Shown here: positions 1 to 8,589 of the stretch, piece by piece
Position numbering within the stretch: the stretch's first letter is position 1
How the letters are laid out: the number at the start of each line of letters is the position of its first letter
Source: Saccoglossus kowalevskii
Lineage: Eukaryota; Hemichordata; Enteropneusta; Harrimaniidae
Assembly: GCF_000003605.2 (NCBI RefSeq)
Contig: NW_003126386.1
Coordinates: 140,680-160,549, forward strand
Length of the DNA stretch: 19,870 nt
Direction of reading: 5' to 3'
Notes under the pieces: generated by a model
Databases searched by the model: none
What the model saw: the letters and a program-made list of their open reading frames with translations, nothing else
Told to the model about the DNA's origin: nothing
Program-made: the position numbers and the translations under genes

Positions 1-569
1 CTACCAAACATTGGTTACACAAATGGAAAATTAAAGATAGTGATAAGTGCAGTTTTTGCAATGTGCACAGTGAAACTGTTTTTTATATATTCTGTGATTG
101 CACCTGTGTAACATTGTTTTGGGCAGACTCAGATGAATGGGGGAACAAAACTAGTAACATGCATTTACAGTTGACAAATAATATTATCATTACTGAATCC
201 TCTAATCTTCAGGATATTTTGAATTACATTATAATCATTGCAAAACAATTTATATATGATTGTAGACAAGACAGAAAAGTATCCTCATTCAGACTATTCA
301 TTTGTAAAATTAAAAAAAGTGTTCAATTTAGGAAAATGTCTTGACAGAATCAATGACAAAAGTGCCCTATTCAGAACAGCATTGGCTGTTTTTGTACTTG
401 TCTATATAAATTTATTCGTTGAATAAAAAAAAGTCTTATACAACAGATGTTAAAGATCTGTTAGTTGCGCCTAGCTGTTAGACGACCAGTATTTACCCTT
501 TGAACCCTCACTTTGGGAATCATGTCTCCCATGTTATCACTTTCGTACGAGCTGACGAATAAATAAAAT
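1..569 (+). pseudogene. 3' end of L1/Tx1-like LINE (copy A), ORF2 C-terminus and 3' UTR
   Basis: This is the last part of a LINE ORF2 followed by its 3' UTR, cut by the left window edge. The reading frame from about 1 contains a Cys/His knuckle (CSFCNVHSETVF, then a downstream CDC and LFW) of the kind found at the C-terminus of L1/Tx1-type reverse transcriptases (zf-RVT). The frame is disrupted near 311-320 by an extra A in an A-run, compared with copy B. It also lacks 18 nt present in copy B near 12002-12019. A coding-like tail ends at the TAA at 424-426. A UTR follows, ending in AATAAATAAAAT near 557-569, which fits a polyadenylation signal and A-rich LINE tail. It is non-functional. The region matches 11628-12213. 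Confidence 0.85.
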
Positions 570-1553
570 TCCATGCTCCACATTTTGGAATTTCGCCCCA
601 ATATGTTCATAATCTATTCATATTTCCTTTTGACGTGTATATCACCGTATTATTGAAACACATAAAAAGTGTGCATATCAGAAAAAATCTAGAAAAATAC
701 ATTTTGGTAAAGTTATGTTTGGTGGAAAGACAGAATAGTTTATATTATGGCATGGCGGTTCTTTTGTGTTGTTGTAAAAATGCAAACTGATTTAACACTC
801 TGATAACACAGTGTACCGTATCATGTAGCAATATACGAAAATAAAGATTTGAAAACGTTCTAATGTTATTCAATTCGACAATATAAACCTCTCGTTTCAG
901 TTTAAATTTCGGTGAAATTTATAAGTATTTATAAAGATGAAGAAAATCCCTTTGTTGCACATTGTGTACTCACATGAAACTCGTAGGCGTGCTGAATAAC
1001 GACATTGGTGATTTAAAGTTAAAGAAATGCAAATGCACATTCAATTAAGAGTGGTGACATTGATGAACTTGACATTTGTTTGACAATCATTGAGATAAGT
1101 TGGTTTATATTTCAGTTCGTAATGACGTCTTATTTATATTTAAAAAAAATATGCATGAAAATGTCAAGATGATCATATAAAGTTTTGAAATAGCTTTCGA
1201 TAAATTGTATGATGATAAATTCTACCTGACTAATACAAATGATGTGACCTTTGGTATTTATTTGTTTCCATGATATTGTTACCTTTGACCTTTGTTTGAC
1301 TGAGACAAACTCTCGCTATTACAAATACCAATATCAAATTTGGTTATGTGTGCATATGTGAATATATATGTAGTTCAATATAATGATTTCCCAGACACCT
1401 TTGGGTGGCCATTTTTGTTTGAAACACACATAGTACTCGTCAGCTTCTTTTTTATGATGTGATTTTATTGTTTGAGTGGTAACCTTTATTGCTAATTATT
1501 ATATATTGATAAATTGTAGTAAATAGATGCTATATTTTCTGTTTCTTTTGTAG
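570..1553 (+). other. Intron-like non-coding DNA upstream of copy A exon
   Basis: No coding potential is visible. The stretch is largely conserved with 12214-13161, and ends in a pyrimidine-rich run (TTTTCTGTTTCTTTTGTAG) whose AG at 1552-1553 is a good 3' splice acceptor. By comparison with copy B it is probably the 3' part of the intron before the coding exon. It holds one copy of the TTTATAAAGATGAAG motif at 928-942. Confidence 0.6.
928..942 (+). repeat. TTTATAAAGATGAAG direct repeat, upstream member, copy A
   Basis: This 15-base motif also occurs downstream of the exon at 2552-2566, and at 12536-12550 and 14169-14183 around the copy B exon. Similarity extends imperfectly on both sides (a GAAATT-TATAA element before, a pyrimidine-rich CTTTRTTGCA-like stretch after), so the repeat unit is about 45 nt. 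Confidence 0.7.
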
Positions 1554-1573
1554 ATTTCATAGTTACTTATGTG

Positions 1574-1842
1574 ATGGAGACTGAAAAGCCTAGATGGATA
1601 GGAGATGATTATTTGGTTAGAAAGTGTCATTGTTGTAGATGTGATTGTTATATAGGATATATAATCATAATCATTATTACATTTGTTACGAGTGTTCATT
1701 TGACTGCCCCCATCATCATTTTGTGGGATTCCATTACAGCAAGGGGAATTTTCTTTGCCTTTCTTAGTGCTATGGGATGTCTTAATATTGTGTGTGTAAG
1801 TGTATTTTTAATAAATAAATGCGTGTGTGAAAAAGGCTCGAT

Positions 1843-1876
<34 letters not shown>

Positions 1877-2161
1877 CCACATGATGACACTGAAGATGTT
1901 GAACCAAAAACGGATGTACAAACAACGGTGATTTATGTCGTTAAACCCTGGCAACCAATGCCGTCATTAGAACAGTTGCCGGGGCAACCAATGCCTTCAT
2001 TTGGACAGCAGCCCGATATGACTGAAAAATCAACGACAATAGAATCGTCGTCATATGACTCGGCACAGAGTTACTCACCACTAGGATACCAATCGACAGC
2101 TAGTAACATTGACTGTCCTCCGTTGTCTTTGGCTATACTTCCTCCCATGACATCTGAGTAA
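1574..2161 (+). CDS. Unrecognised two-TM, poly-Thr, Pro/Gln-tail protein (paralogue A)
   Basis: I do not recognise the family. The exon follows a splice acceptor (AG at 1552-1553). The likely start is ATG 1574, preceded by GTG (purine at -3) and followed by G. The product is 195 residues: a Cys-rich N-terminus (C18, C20, C21, C23, C25); hydrophobic segments at about 27-50 and 59-80 joined by a short loop (WDSITARG); a KCVCEKG motif after the second; 11 Thr (91-101); an acidic stretch; then a tail with two PMPS(L/F) units (128-145) and a Ser/Thr-rich end. Basic residues beside both helices favour both termini in the cytosol. The Cys clusters next to the membrane could be palmitoylated (inference). 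The N-terminus vaguely recalls LAPTM-like proteins, too weakly to assign. Tail and N-terminus are close to paralogue B (13182-13772), but the hairpin is not. The stop TAA overlaps a possible donor GTAAGT at 2158, so a further exon is possible. Confidence 0.75.
1844..1876 (+). repeat. (ACA)11 microsatellite encoding poly-Thr
   Basis: Eleven perfect in-frame ACA codons lie just after the second hydrophobic segment of paralogue A. Paralogue B has exactly eleven at 13449-13481. Confidence 0.95.
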
Positions 2162-2163
2162 GT
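2158..2163 (+). promoter_or_regulatory. Possible 5' splice donor overlapping the stop codon
   Basis: GTAAGT here overlaps the TAA stop (2159-2161). If used, the exon ends at 2157 in phase 2 and the protein continues in another exon. The homologous position in copy B (13769-13774) reads GTAATT, which keeps GT and the in-frame TAA. The sequence cannot decide between stop and donor. Confidence 0.3.
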
Positions 2164-3125
2164 AAAGCTGCCATGTCGTGTAAAAAATCGTTCAGTGCAT
2201 ACTAGTACTTGATCTGCAGATATGATCAAAGAAGGGTAAAAAGTTTAAACAGTTCAACGAATGTTTGCAGATTTTTACGCTATGTTATCAAACAATTAAG
2301 CATCAAGTCATCCGGAAAACCAGTTATCATTGAGTCATCACAATTTGATTAGTGATTGAACAAATACATGCGACTCTGAACAGTTTCATTGTAACGTGAC
2401 ATCATATCCGTCAAAAGCATTTCCATGATTAGTGTACTCTCAGCTCAACAACGGCATTCACTCCATCTTTATAAATATTTATAATTCAAACTGATCTATC
2501 GACCTACGTTGGTGGGGTGTTTAATTGAACTGCTATTGGAAATTATAAATGTTTATAAAGATGAAGGGAATGTCTTTATTACGTTGGAAGAGTTTATTTA
2601 TACGTATGAGCATTTTACAATAATGTATTTGATTTTTTCACGTACAAGTAGAACTTAAAAAAATTGTGTGTACATTAATAATAACCTGGAAGACTATTAA
2701 AGTACGATTACACATAACTTATTCTTTAACAGTCATAAGACTTCATGTCTTGTATCCTGACTCAAGTGTGCTCAACCTATATTGCTACAATAGTTTATAT
2801 AGTGTGTTATTCCACATAGAGCTTTCACCTTTATCAGTTTGATTTTATACAATTTTACTGTGGTTTACATTTTTTTCAAAAGTATTTTTCTTAAATTGTT
2901 TATTTTTCAAAGTCCTCTGCCTATCCCTATCTATAAAATATACAGTCTGTACAGGAAGAAAACTACAAGCTTCAGTTATCTCCATACATGAGATTTAAAG
3001 TTTTGTTTTTAATAACATGCTGAAAGTTAAGACACAGTGTCAGTCGCAATTTCCTACTCAAACGATCTCAAGTTGAAAACTAATGCCGACTGTTGTTGAA
3101 TGTGGTATCTGGTGGAAATGAATGA
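2162..3125 (+). other. Non-coding 3' flank of paralogue A, duplicated
   Basis: No gene is seen. The stretch is conserved with 13773-14665 apart from indels. It contains the downstream TTTATAAAGATGAAG motif at 2552-2566. The 3' UTR presumably lies here. Near 2370 the sequence reads AATACA where copy B has a canonical AATAAA (14017-14022). Confidence 0.5.
2552..2566 (+). repeat. TTTATAAAGATGAAG direct repeat, downstream member, copy A
   Basis: Same 15-mer and orientation as 928-942, so the pair brackets the exon at a distance of about 1.62 kb. Confidence 0.7.
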
Positions 3126-3636
3126 AATAAGTAGCATTGCTAATAGTTTACAAACCAACAGCAATCGATATTGACAAGACCTGTGATGCCCAAAACTACA
3201 CAAACCTTTATGGATTTTAATAAAAAACTTGAATTCAATTTTATTACAGACTCCAGGGGAACAAACATTCGTGATGTATTTCACTCTGGTGAGGGATACA
3301 TAAACATAGCAGCAATAATGCAACATTTACCGTCTTTGCCAGTTTTCGGGCCCATATAAAACTCATGCTAGTGAAATCTGTTGTATATTTTTTAACTATC
3401 TATGTAATTCTTTTGTTAAAAATATTGAAAAATTGGAAAACTTTCTTTGAGGACATTAATAAATGTTTTGTAAATGTAAAGTTACAGCGAAAATAAATGC
3501 AGTTCGAAAATTGGATACCGGTAGTGACACCGTTTGATTACAGATTCCCGGGGAGCAAATATTATATTAGTGCTGTAATTCACTCTTTAGGGAATAGGTG
3601 GCAAAGGTCAAAAACAAATTTGAGGGACTTCGAAAA

Positions 3637-3681
3637 CGTAATTCACGTGACTTAAAACAAATATTGCACGTGAATTTTACG
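3637..3681. repeat. Inverted repeat with CACGTG arms
   Basis: The left arm CGTAATTCACGTG (3637-3649) and right arm CACGTGAATTTTACG (3667-3681) are reverse complements except for two extra bases in the right arm. The spacer is 17 nt. Weaker pairing extends outward through TTCG/CGAA. It could form a hairpin, and both arms contain the CACGTG E-box palindrome. Confidence 0.65.
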
Positions 3682-3788
3682 ACGAATTTTTCAACGTTCT
3701 GGTTATCTTTGCGCGACTGCAGTCTTTGAAACAAACTTGAGGTAGAAAAACGCAATGTAATGCAATATCACGACCAACCATGTTTATT

Positions 3789-4020
3789 TTGTGATATGAA
3801 TGATTCAGCCCAGCGCTTAGACAGGTTATTTATTAGAGGCGACCATGGATCCAAAATTCAGCGTGAATGCCTATATATGACAGGCGCCCGGAAATCCAAA
3901 ATCACGGGAGATCAAAAAAGAAACGATTTTGCCCAATCATCCATTTTTGGGTGATATATCATTGATTCAGCCCATCGATAATATAGCTTATTTATTAGAG
4001 GCGCCCGGGAACCAAAATTT
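3789..4020 (+). repeat. Imperfect direct repeat, about 160 nt period
   Basis: Two related units of about 70 nt (3789-3860 and 3949-4020) share TGATTCAGCCCA, then TTATTTATTAGAGGCG, then a CCAAAATT end. The spacing suggests tandem duplication of a roughly 160 nt module inside an old repeat element. Confidence 0.6.
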
Positions 4021-4194
4021 AATAATAACCAAGAGGCGTGAGACTACTTACCGCAGCGACAGCTACGGTGATTGCCACCCAAACATATTTTACTTTTAGT
4101 AAGCGAGTGTGAAAACCGTGTTTATGCCATAAGAAAGTGAAGACCTTGAAAGTACTTTAGCGCAAATAAATTTGTTTTGATTGCCTGCATGGCG

Positions 4195-4212
4195 TAATAA
4201 TAATAATAATAA
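4195..4212 (-). repeat. (TAA)n tract, probable 3' tail of minus-strand LINE
   Basis: Six TAA units lie immediately beyond the 3' UTR of the minus-strand LINE; read on the minus strand this is an (ATT)n tail. Simple-repeat tails are usual for CR1/L2-like non-LTR elements, so I take it as the element's 3' boundary. Confidence 0.5.
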
Positions 4213-4402
4213 TTTCACATTCATCTATACTGAGCAATCTGATCAATGTATTGGTTTTGTTTGAATCATTGTGATAGACAATTTAATTCAGACAAAAGTT
4301 GCTGGCGCAAGTCCCATATTGTTGACAAATCATGAGAAATCATGAAAAGGTGGAATTCATTCTCAATCACATTCATGTTGTATTGTTTGCACTTTCTTTC
4401 AT

Positions 4403-4882
4403 TTAGTGGTGTTTAAGTCGTGTGTGCCTGCCCTTTTCAATTTCAAGCATTACTTTAATTTCTATTAATAGTGACAATTCGCTTATTTCGCCCCTACTTG
4501 CCGCGTTGCTTGTATATCTATTTAAACGAAGTGTTCTCTTAAAAAAATTCAAGTATGTTTTTTCAATTGGGCATTTCTCCCATTTTTCAAAATCCAAAAT
4601 CTCTGATCCCCAGACATTTGCACTATAGAGTAAGATGGGTTTAATGTTTGAATGAATTAATTTCAAGAAGAGTTTGATGTCAGTGTTTCCATCCAATGTT
4701 TTGTTCAGTATAAACATAGCTTTGCATGCTTTCTCTGATAATGTTTTCTTTTCTTCTACAACATGTCCAGATGATGAGATTCTTACCCCGAGGTAAGTAC
4801 AACATGTCACACAGCTAATAATTGTATTTCTGTAATAGAAGTATTCAGGTATTTTTAATGAATTATTCCATAAAAATAACAA
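4403..4882 (-). pseudogene. LINE RT thumb/C-terminal region (minus strand)
   Basis: A 159-codon open segment, the longest intact piece of this element. It shows CTYLGVRISSSGHV, KTLSEKACKAMF and IKPILLYSANVWG, the standard series after the YADD box in CR1/L2/Rex1-type polymerases. It ends with an Arg/Lys-rich tail. Its sequence shows no internal stop, yet the upstream parts are broken, so no full-length polymerase can be made. Confidence 0.85.
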
Positions 4883-4906
4883 TTTTTGTTTTATATAAAT
4901 TTATTT

Positions 4907-5137
4907 TCAGGTTCCATTTGGAAAAATGTTTATCAAATTGTGAAAACTGGGTGCTGTTTGAGACATAAGAACTAAATCATCTGCATAAAATAAGGATGAT
5001 ACATTTTTACCATTCAATATGGCTGGATTGAGTTGTTCATGACTGGAATTCATTGATGTACTTAAATCATGTATGAAAAGATTGAAAAGCGTTGGACTCA
5101 TCACACAGATCCATTTTACTCTTTTTTTAAATTTCAA
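4907..5137 (-). pseudogene. LINE reverse transcriptase palm remnant (minus strand)
   Basis: This 76-codon open segment contains VMSPTLFNLFIHDLST (RT motif preceding the active site) and FYADDLVLMS, the catalytic YADD box, at about 4971-4990. Order and spacing fit a CR1/L2-like RT. It continues the fragments at 5138-6253 and leads into 4403-4882 after a frame break. Confidence 0.85.
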
Positions 5138-6253
5138 ACATACAAGTGATTTTGTGCCCTGATTTAATGGTTGCGTGGAGATACATGTTTTTTTTATAAC
5201 TAAATATAGTCTACTATTTATACCAGCCTTTAAAAGTTTATGAAATAACCCATTTCTCCATACATTATTAAAGGCGCTTTTAAAATCTACAAAACAACAA
5301 TAGAATTTGTTATTCTTTTTAAGATATTTTTCAATTATTGTTTAAGTACAAATATTTAGTCTGTTTTGCGATGATTTTTTCTGAATTCTGCTTGATTATT
5401 GTTGATATTTTGTTGTTCTCTAAGTATTGTGTAAGTCTTGATACTGAAATTCCCCTGTAGTTATTTCGATCATGACTGTCACCTTTCTTACATAGATGTG
5501 TTATGATGCTGGTATTCCATATGTTTGAAATTATACCTGTATCTAGTATTAAATTGAATAATTTTGTTAGTGACTTAGTTAAATAATCTTAGCCATATTT
5601 TAATAATTCGGGACATATACTATCAACCAGCAGATATTTTAGATTTAAAACAGTTTATTGATTGTTTGGATTCTTTTTCTGTTATGTTTTTATTTATATT
5701 GAGGTCAAGTGAGATATTTTGTTCTAGATTTGTTAATTTAGTATGTATGTTGTTCTATTCGGAGTGGTATTTTCATTTAAAATTTCGTAATATTGTAACC
5801 ATTTTCCAATCGATATTGGGTTATTGCTATCTTTCTTTGATTCTGTCATAGCATTTATTATTTTCCAAAATTCATTCGGGTTGTTGTTTTTGAGATTTGA
5901 TAATTTGTTTAATACAAAAACGTTGTTCCTCTTTTTTTTAATTTTCTTTCACTGTAACACGAAGCTTGTTATCATATGGAAACCTGCTCAGCAACTTAGC
6001 TGTTTTTATTAATCATTTTTTATTATTTGACATTCTTTATCAAACCATTTTTTCCCTCGTTTCTTGAACGTTGTTTACATTTGTTTAATATTGGTGTTGC
6101 TGAAGTATCTATTATTGAGTTAAAGGCTTTAACTGCTTCATTAATCCCAACATTATTCTTTTTCATATTTGCACTATAGAAATAATTTAATTTTTGTTGT
6201 ACCCTGTCTAAGGCTATGTATCTTGATATGTGAAGGTGGATAATAAATTCCAT
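5138..6253 (-). pseudogene. LINE linker and N-terminal RT remnant (minus strand)
   Basis: The first part is an open stretch (6253-6023) ending in the linker signature KRGKKWFDKEC just beyond its stop. RT finger motifs follow: KKGDSHDRNNYRGIS (around 5455-5492) and DFKSAFNNVWRNGL (around 5235-5290), the latter holding the first catalytic Asp of the palm. Stops, a frame change and base loss separate these pieces. In an intact element this region copies the LINE RNA at the nicked target. Confidence 0.75.
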
Positions 6254-6927
6254 TTCTATGTTTTTGGTAGACAGTATAATTGTTCTTTGTTTGTGTCATT
6301 ATCCTATGGCGAATCTTCTGGTAGTTTGAGAAGACAAGAAATTTGGCAATGATCTGAATAAAAGGTAAAATCGTGAACTCTGAAATATGACGTTGGTTAT
6401 GATTATCATCTATGTTTAAGAATCTGGCAAAGGTAAAAATCTAGAGGTATCATTTTCTATGTAATCTGGCAAAATTCTAGTTATACTGTTAAAAGTGTCC
6501 TTGAATTATATCATCACCCAATTTAGAATGTGTAATCGTTTTTTTCAAGATTATCAAAGAAATAAATTTTGTTTACCATATGTTATCAATACTAGGAGGA
6601 TTATAAAGAAAACAGATATAGATATCACTATTGAAGAATCTTTTCTCTAGTTTAAACTATATTATATCTTTTTCAATCATGTTTATGATTTTTATTCTTT
6701 TTTATTTTAGTTCGTGTTTGATTACAACTGAGATTCCCAGCTGAGATTGTCTTATGTTTGATTATGTATAGTATCCTGGAATTTGAAGTTCATCTTTTGT
6801 ACTGTTATCCAGCCAGGTTTTCCCCAAGCCCAATAATGTCATGTTCAGTAATTTTGTTAATAAAATCATTGTCACCTACTTTATTACTCAAGCCCTGAAC
6901 GTTCCAGTAGGAGATTGATAATGCCAT
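6254..6927 (-). pseudogene. LINE endonuclease domain remnant (minus strand)
   Basis: Read from the ATG at 6927, the frame begins MALSISYWNVQGLSNK, the usual N-terminus of an apurinic-type LINE endonuclease. About 30 residues later comes the DIIGL stretch; a one-base shift then exposes ETWLD, with the catalytic Glu. Further on, a DYIENDTSRF stretch and an SDHC motif (near 6349-6357, the terminal catalytic Asp-His) are readable in changing frames. This domain nicks target DNA in an intact element. At least one frameshift and several stops make it inactive. Confidence 0.75.
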
Positions 6928-6930
6928 CGT

Positions 6931-7900
6931 CTATATTCTACTCATTATTAAATATCGCTATCTTTTGGCGTTTGGCCATATTGTGTGTAATACTGTGATG
7001 GGTACATATATCAGAATTGTCTGGCAAGCCGTACATGCAATACAAATAAAAAGTAGAAATCACACCAATGTGTAGTACAGAATTAATATGCTTTATTAAT
7101 ATGCTATTATTTTTTACACAACGGGGGTGATGCTACGGTCTACGGAATATATCATTACTAGTTACATTAATACATGTCACAATCCATAAAACGGCAAGAC
7201 TCAGAAGATGACAGTGACAGCTACCGAAACGTAATTGAAGGCAAATAAACACGTGACGCATAAACGACTGTTTCGAGTCTTAGCGTAAAATGCAAGACTT
7301 AACCATTGTTGACTTTTGGGGAGAATGGAAATCAGTTGATTTGAGGGTTTCACAGTAAGCAAGGTAGCAAATCGTTTTTATTCTATGAAAAAGTAAAGAC
7401 CTTGAACGTAATTTTTGTACTTTAGTACAACATCATTTTTGTTTGATTACCGAACTCTTTTAGGTTCGTGTGCTGCAAGTTACAGAGCACATACCTAAGC
7501 GGTCGTCCCTCAGCAAATAATTTAGCCAAGGCCTTTCCCATGTCAAAATCGCAAAACTATCGAATTACTAAACGAAGTACAGGACGGCGAAGCTGAAATA
7601 TCCAAGAACCAACACATACCAAAAATTATATCTCAAAAATGAATATTCGTGGTGTATTTCAAGTCTAACCGGACCGGAAGTGGAAATTATTTACTACTCT
7701 AAATATCCAAACATATTTTAGTATAAGGTGGTAATAATCACTCGTACGGCCACCAAATGACCCCGTAAACGACATTTTGAACGTTTGGTTGAATATCATT
7801 ACATTGTTTACAAGTTTAAGCATGACGCTCTTTAGTAGTCATGGTAACAGTCGTTAAATTACCTAGACATGTAATAGGAGATGTTGTGTTGCCGTCACGG
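6931..7900. other. Gene-free stretch upstream of copy B promoter
   Basis: No coding signal is visible on either strand. A segment at about 7372-7450 resembles 4118-4187 (both contain AAGACCTTGAA, TACTTTAG and TTTGATT). A CCAAACATATTTTA stretch near 7708 also occurs near 4079. These suggest related old repeats on both sides of the minus-strand LINE. Confidence 0.4.
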
Positions 7901-7923
7901 TCTGATTCCTTTCAATGCCGAGT

Positions 7924-7930
7924 TATAAAA
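7924..7930 (+). promoter_or_regulatory. TATA box, probable promoter of paralogue B
   Basis: TATAAAA followed by GCGGCGTCG sits in a locally GC-richer region than the surrounding AT-rich DNA. A start about 30 nt downstream (about 7955) would give a first exon ending at the strong donor at 8155. This placement is inference from motif spacing. Confidence 0.5.
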
Positions 7931-7954
7931 GCGGCGTCGTCCTTTCCCGATCGA

Positions 7955-8154
7955 TTATTGAATAACTGTGTGTCTTGGTGACGGGCTAACAATCAACTGG
8001 GTTGCCTTAAGTTTGCATAAAATCATCGCCGCTTCTTTCTCGTTGTCATCATCGTGGAGCGTCAGCTAAATCAGTGGTATTGTTGTTACTTTTGAGAAAC
8101 GTCTGTTCCGAGTCTTATTTGTTTTAATCTGCGTATTGTGACATTACCATTCAG
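7955..8154 (+). other. Probable non-coding first exon of paralogue B
   Basis: About 200 nt between the predicted start and a consensus donor (TCAG|GTACGT). It contains no ATG at all. An in-frame TGA at 8139-8141 precedes the junction when spliced to the acceptor at 13161. The spliced mRNA would therefore have its first ATG at 13182, the METEK start of paralogue B, which supports the model. The equivalent exon for paralogue A should lie about 3.7 kb left of the window. Confidence 0.5.
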
Positions 8155-8160
8155 GTACGT
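8155..8160 (+). promoter_or_regulatory. 5' splice donor GTACGT
   Basis: CAG|GTACGT is close to the metazoan donor consensus. Paired with the acceptor at 13160-13161 it defines an intron of about 5.0 kb that contains the L1/Tx1-like LINE and solo LTR. Confidence 0.5.
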
Positions 8161-8589
8161 TTTGTGCATATATTCCTAGATAATCAATGTTCACTATAAC
8201 TTGATTAGCTGAGATCAATTTGAAGATTGTATTTACAATTTAGGGTACACAGTGTCTACAGCAGCACCGAATTTATTTACTGTAAATCCAGGGTTCACGA
8301 CCTGGTATGATATTATCGAATTACTAAATTGTTAGGATAACTTGCAAGTAACTCAGAGCATCTTTGACACAATTTAAAGTTATAATATAACTAATTAAGC
8401 CGGGAATTGACTTTGCAGCTAGTTGAAAACTGCCCCACCCCAAATGGGGGACAACATAGCGAGAAAGTGACCACTCGTTTGCATCACATATTTAGTCATC
8501 ACTCATTCCTCTCAATTATTTCCCTATGAAATTATAATGCTATGCACAGTAAACCAACATGTACGAGGATGATAATGGATTAAACAAGC
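8161..8589. other. Intronic DNA before the LINE
   Basis: No gene or clear repeat is seen. Small palindromic bits such as CCCCAAATGGGG near 8445 are too short to interpret. Confidence 0.4.

Larger units (their letters stand above)
1..3125 (+). repeat. Tandem segmental duplication, copy A
   Basis: The block aligns collinearly to about 11628-14665: LINE 3' end, intron-like DNA, coding exon and 3' sequence. Base 1 corresponds to 11628 and the CDS start 1574 to 13182. Non-coding parts are about 90% identical by eye, with short indels, for example about 34 nt present only here at 570-604 and about 30 nt present only here near 1320-1352. Homology fades near 3110-3125, where a shared GTTGAATGTGGTAT motif is the last good match. 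The left boundary lies outside the window. Confidence 0.9.
3126..4194. other. Gene-free repeat-rich stretch
   Basis: Short open frames here (for example 3171-3359) match nothing I recognise. Visible structure: an inverted repeat at 3637-3681, an imperfect direct repeat of about 70 nt (3789-3860 and 3949-4020), and a segment at about 4118-4187 resembling 7372-7450. Sequences near 3243-3300 and 3537-3595 also resemble each other (a TTACAGA-TC-GGGGA-CAAA stretch followed by a TTCACTCT stretch). These are probably remnants of old non-autonomous elements. Confidence 0.45.
4195..6930 (-). mobile_element. Degraded CR1/L2/Rex1-like non-LTR retrotransposon
   Basis: Endonuclease and reverse transcriptase signatures appear in order on the minus strand, from an ATG at 6927 to a stop at 4403, followed by about 190 nt of UTR and a (TAA)n tail. 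The coding region is broken by several stops and frameshifts. The clade is assigned from the overall look of the RT and C-terminal region, so treat the family name as approximate. The 5' end is not sharply defined; no convincing target-site duplication was found. Confidence 0.85.

Noticed and set aside
1696-1890. Open frame with poly-Val on the minus strand
   Set aside because: It is the antisense shadow of the ACA tract and hairpin codons of paralogue A.
3171-3359. 62-codon open frame on the plus strand
   Set aside because: No recognisable motif, and part of its sequence resembles a nearby repeat (3537-3595); looks like chance.
5666-6012. Plus-strand Phe/Leu-rich open frames
   Set aside because: Shadows of the minus-strand LINE between linker and polymerase.
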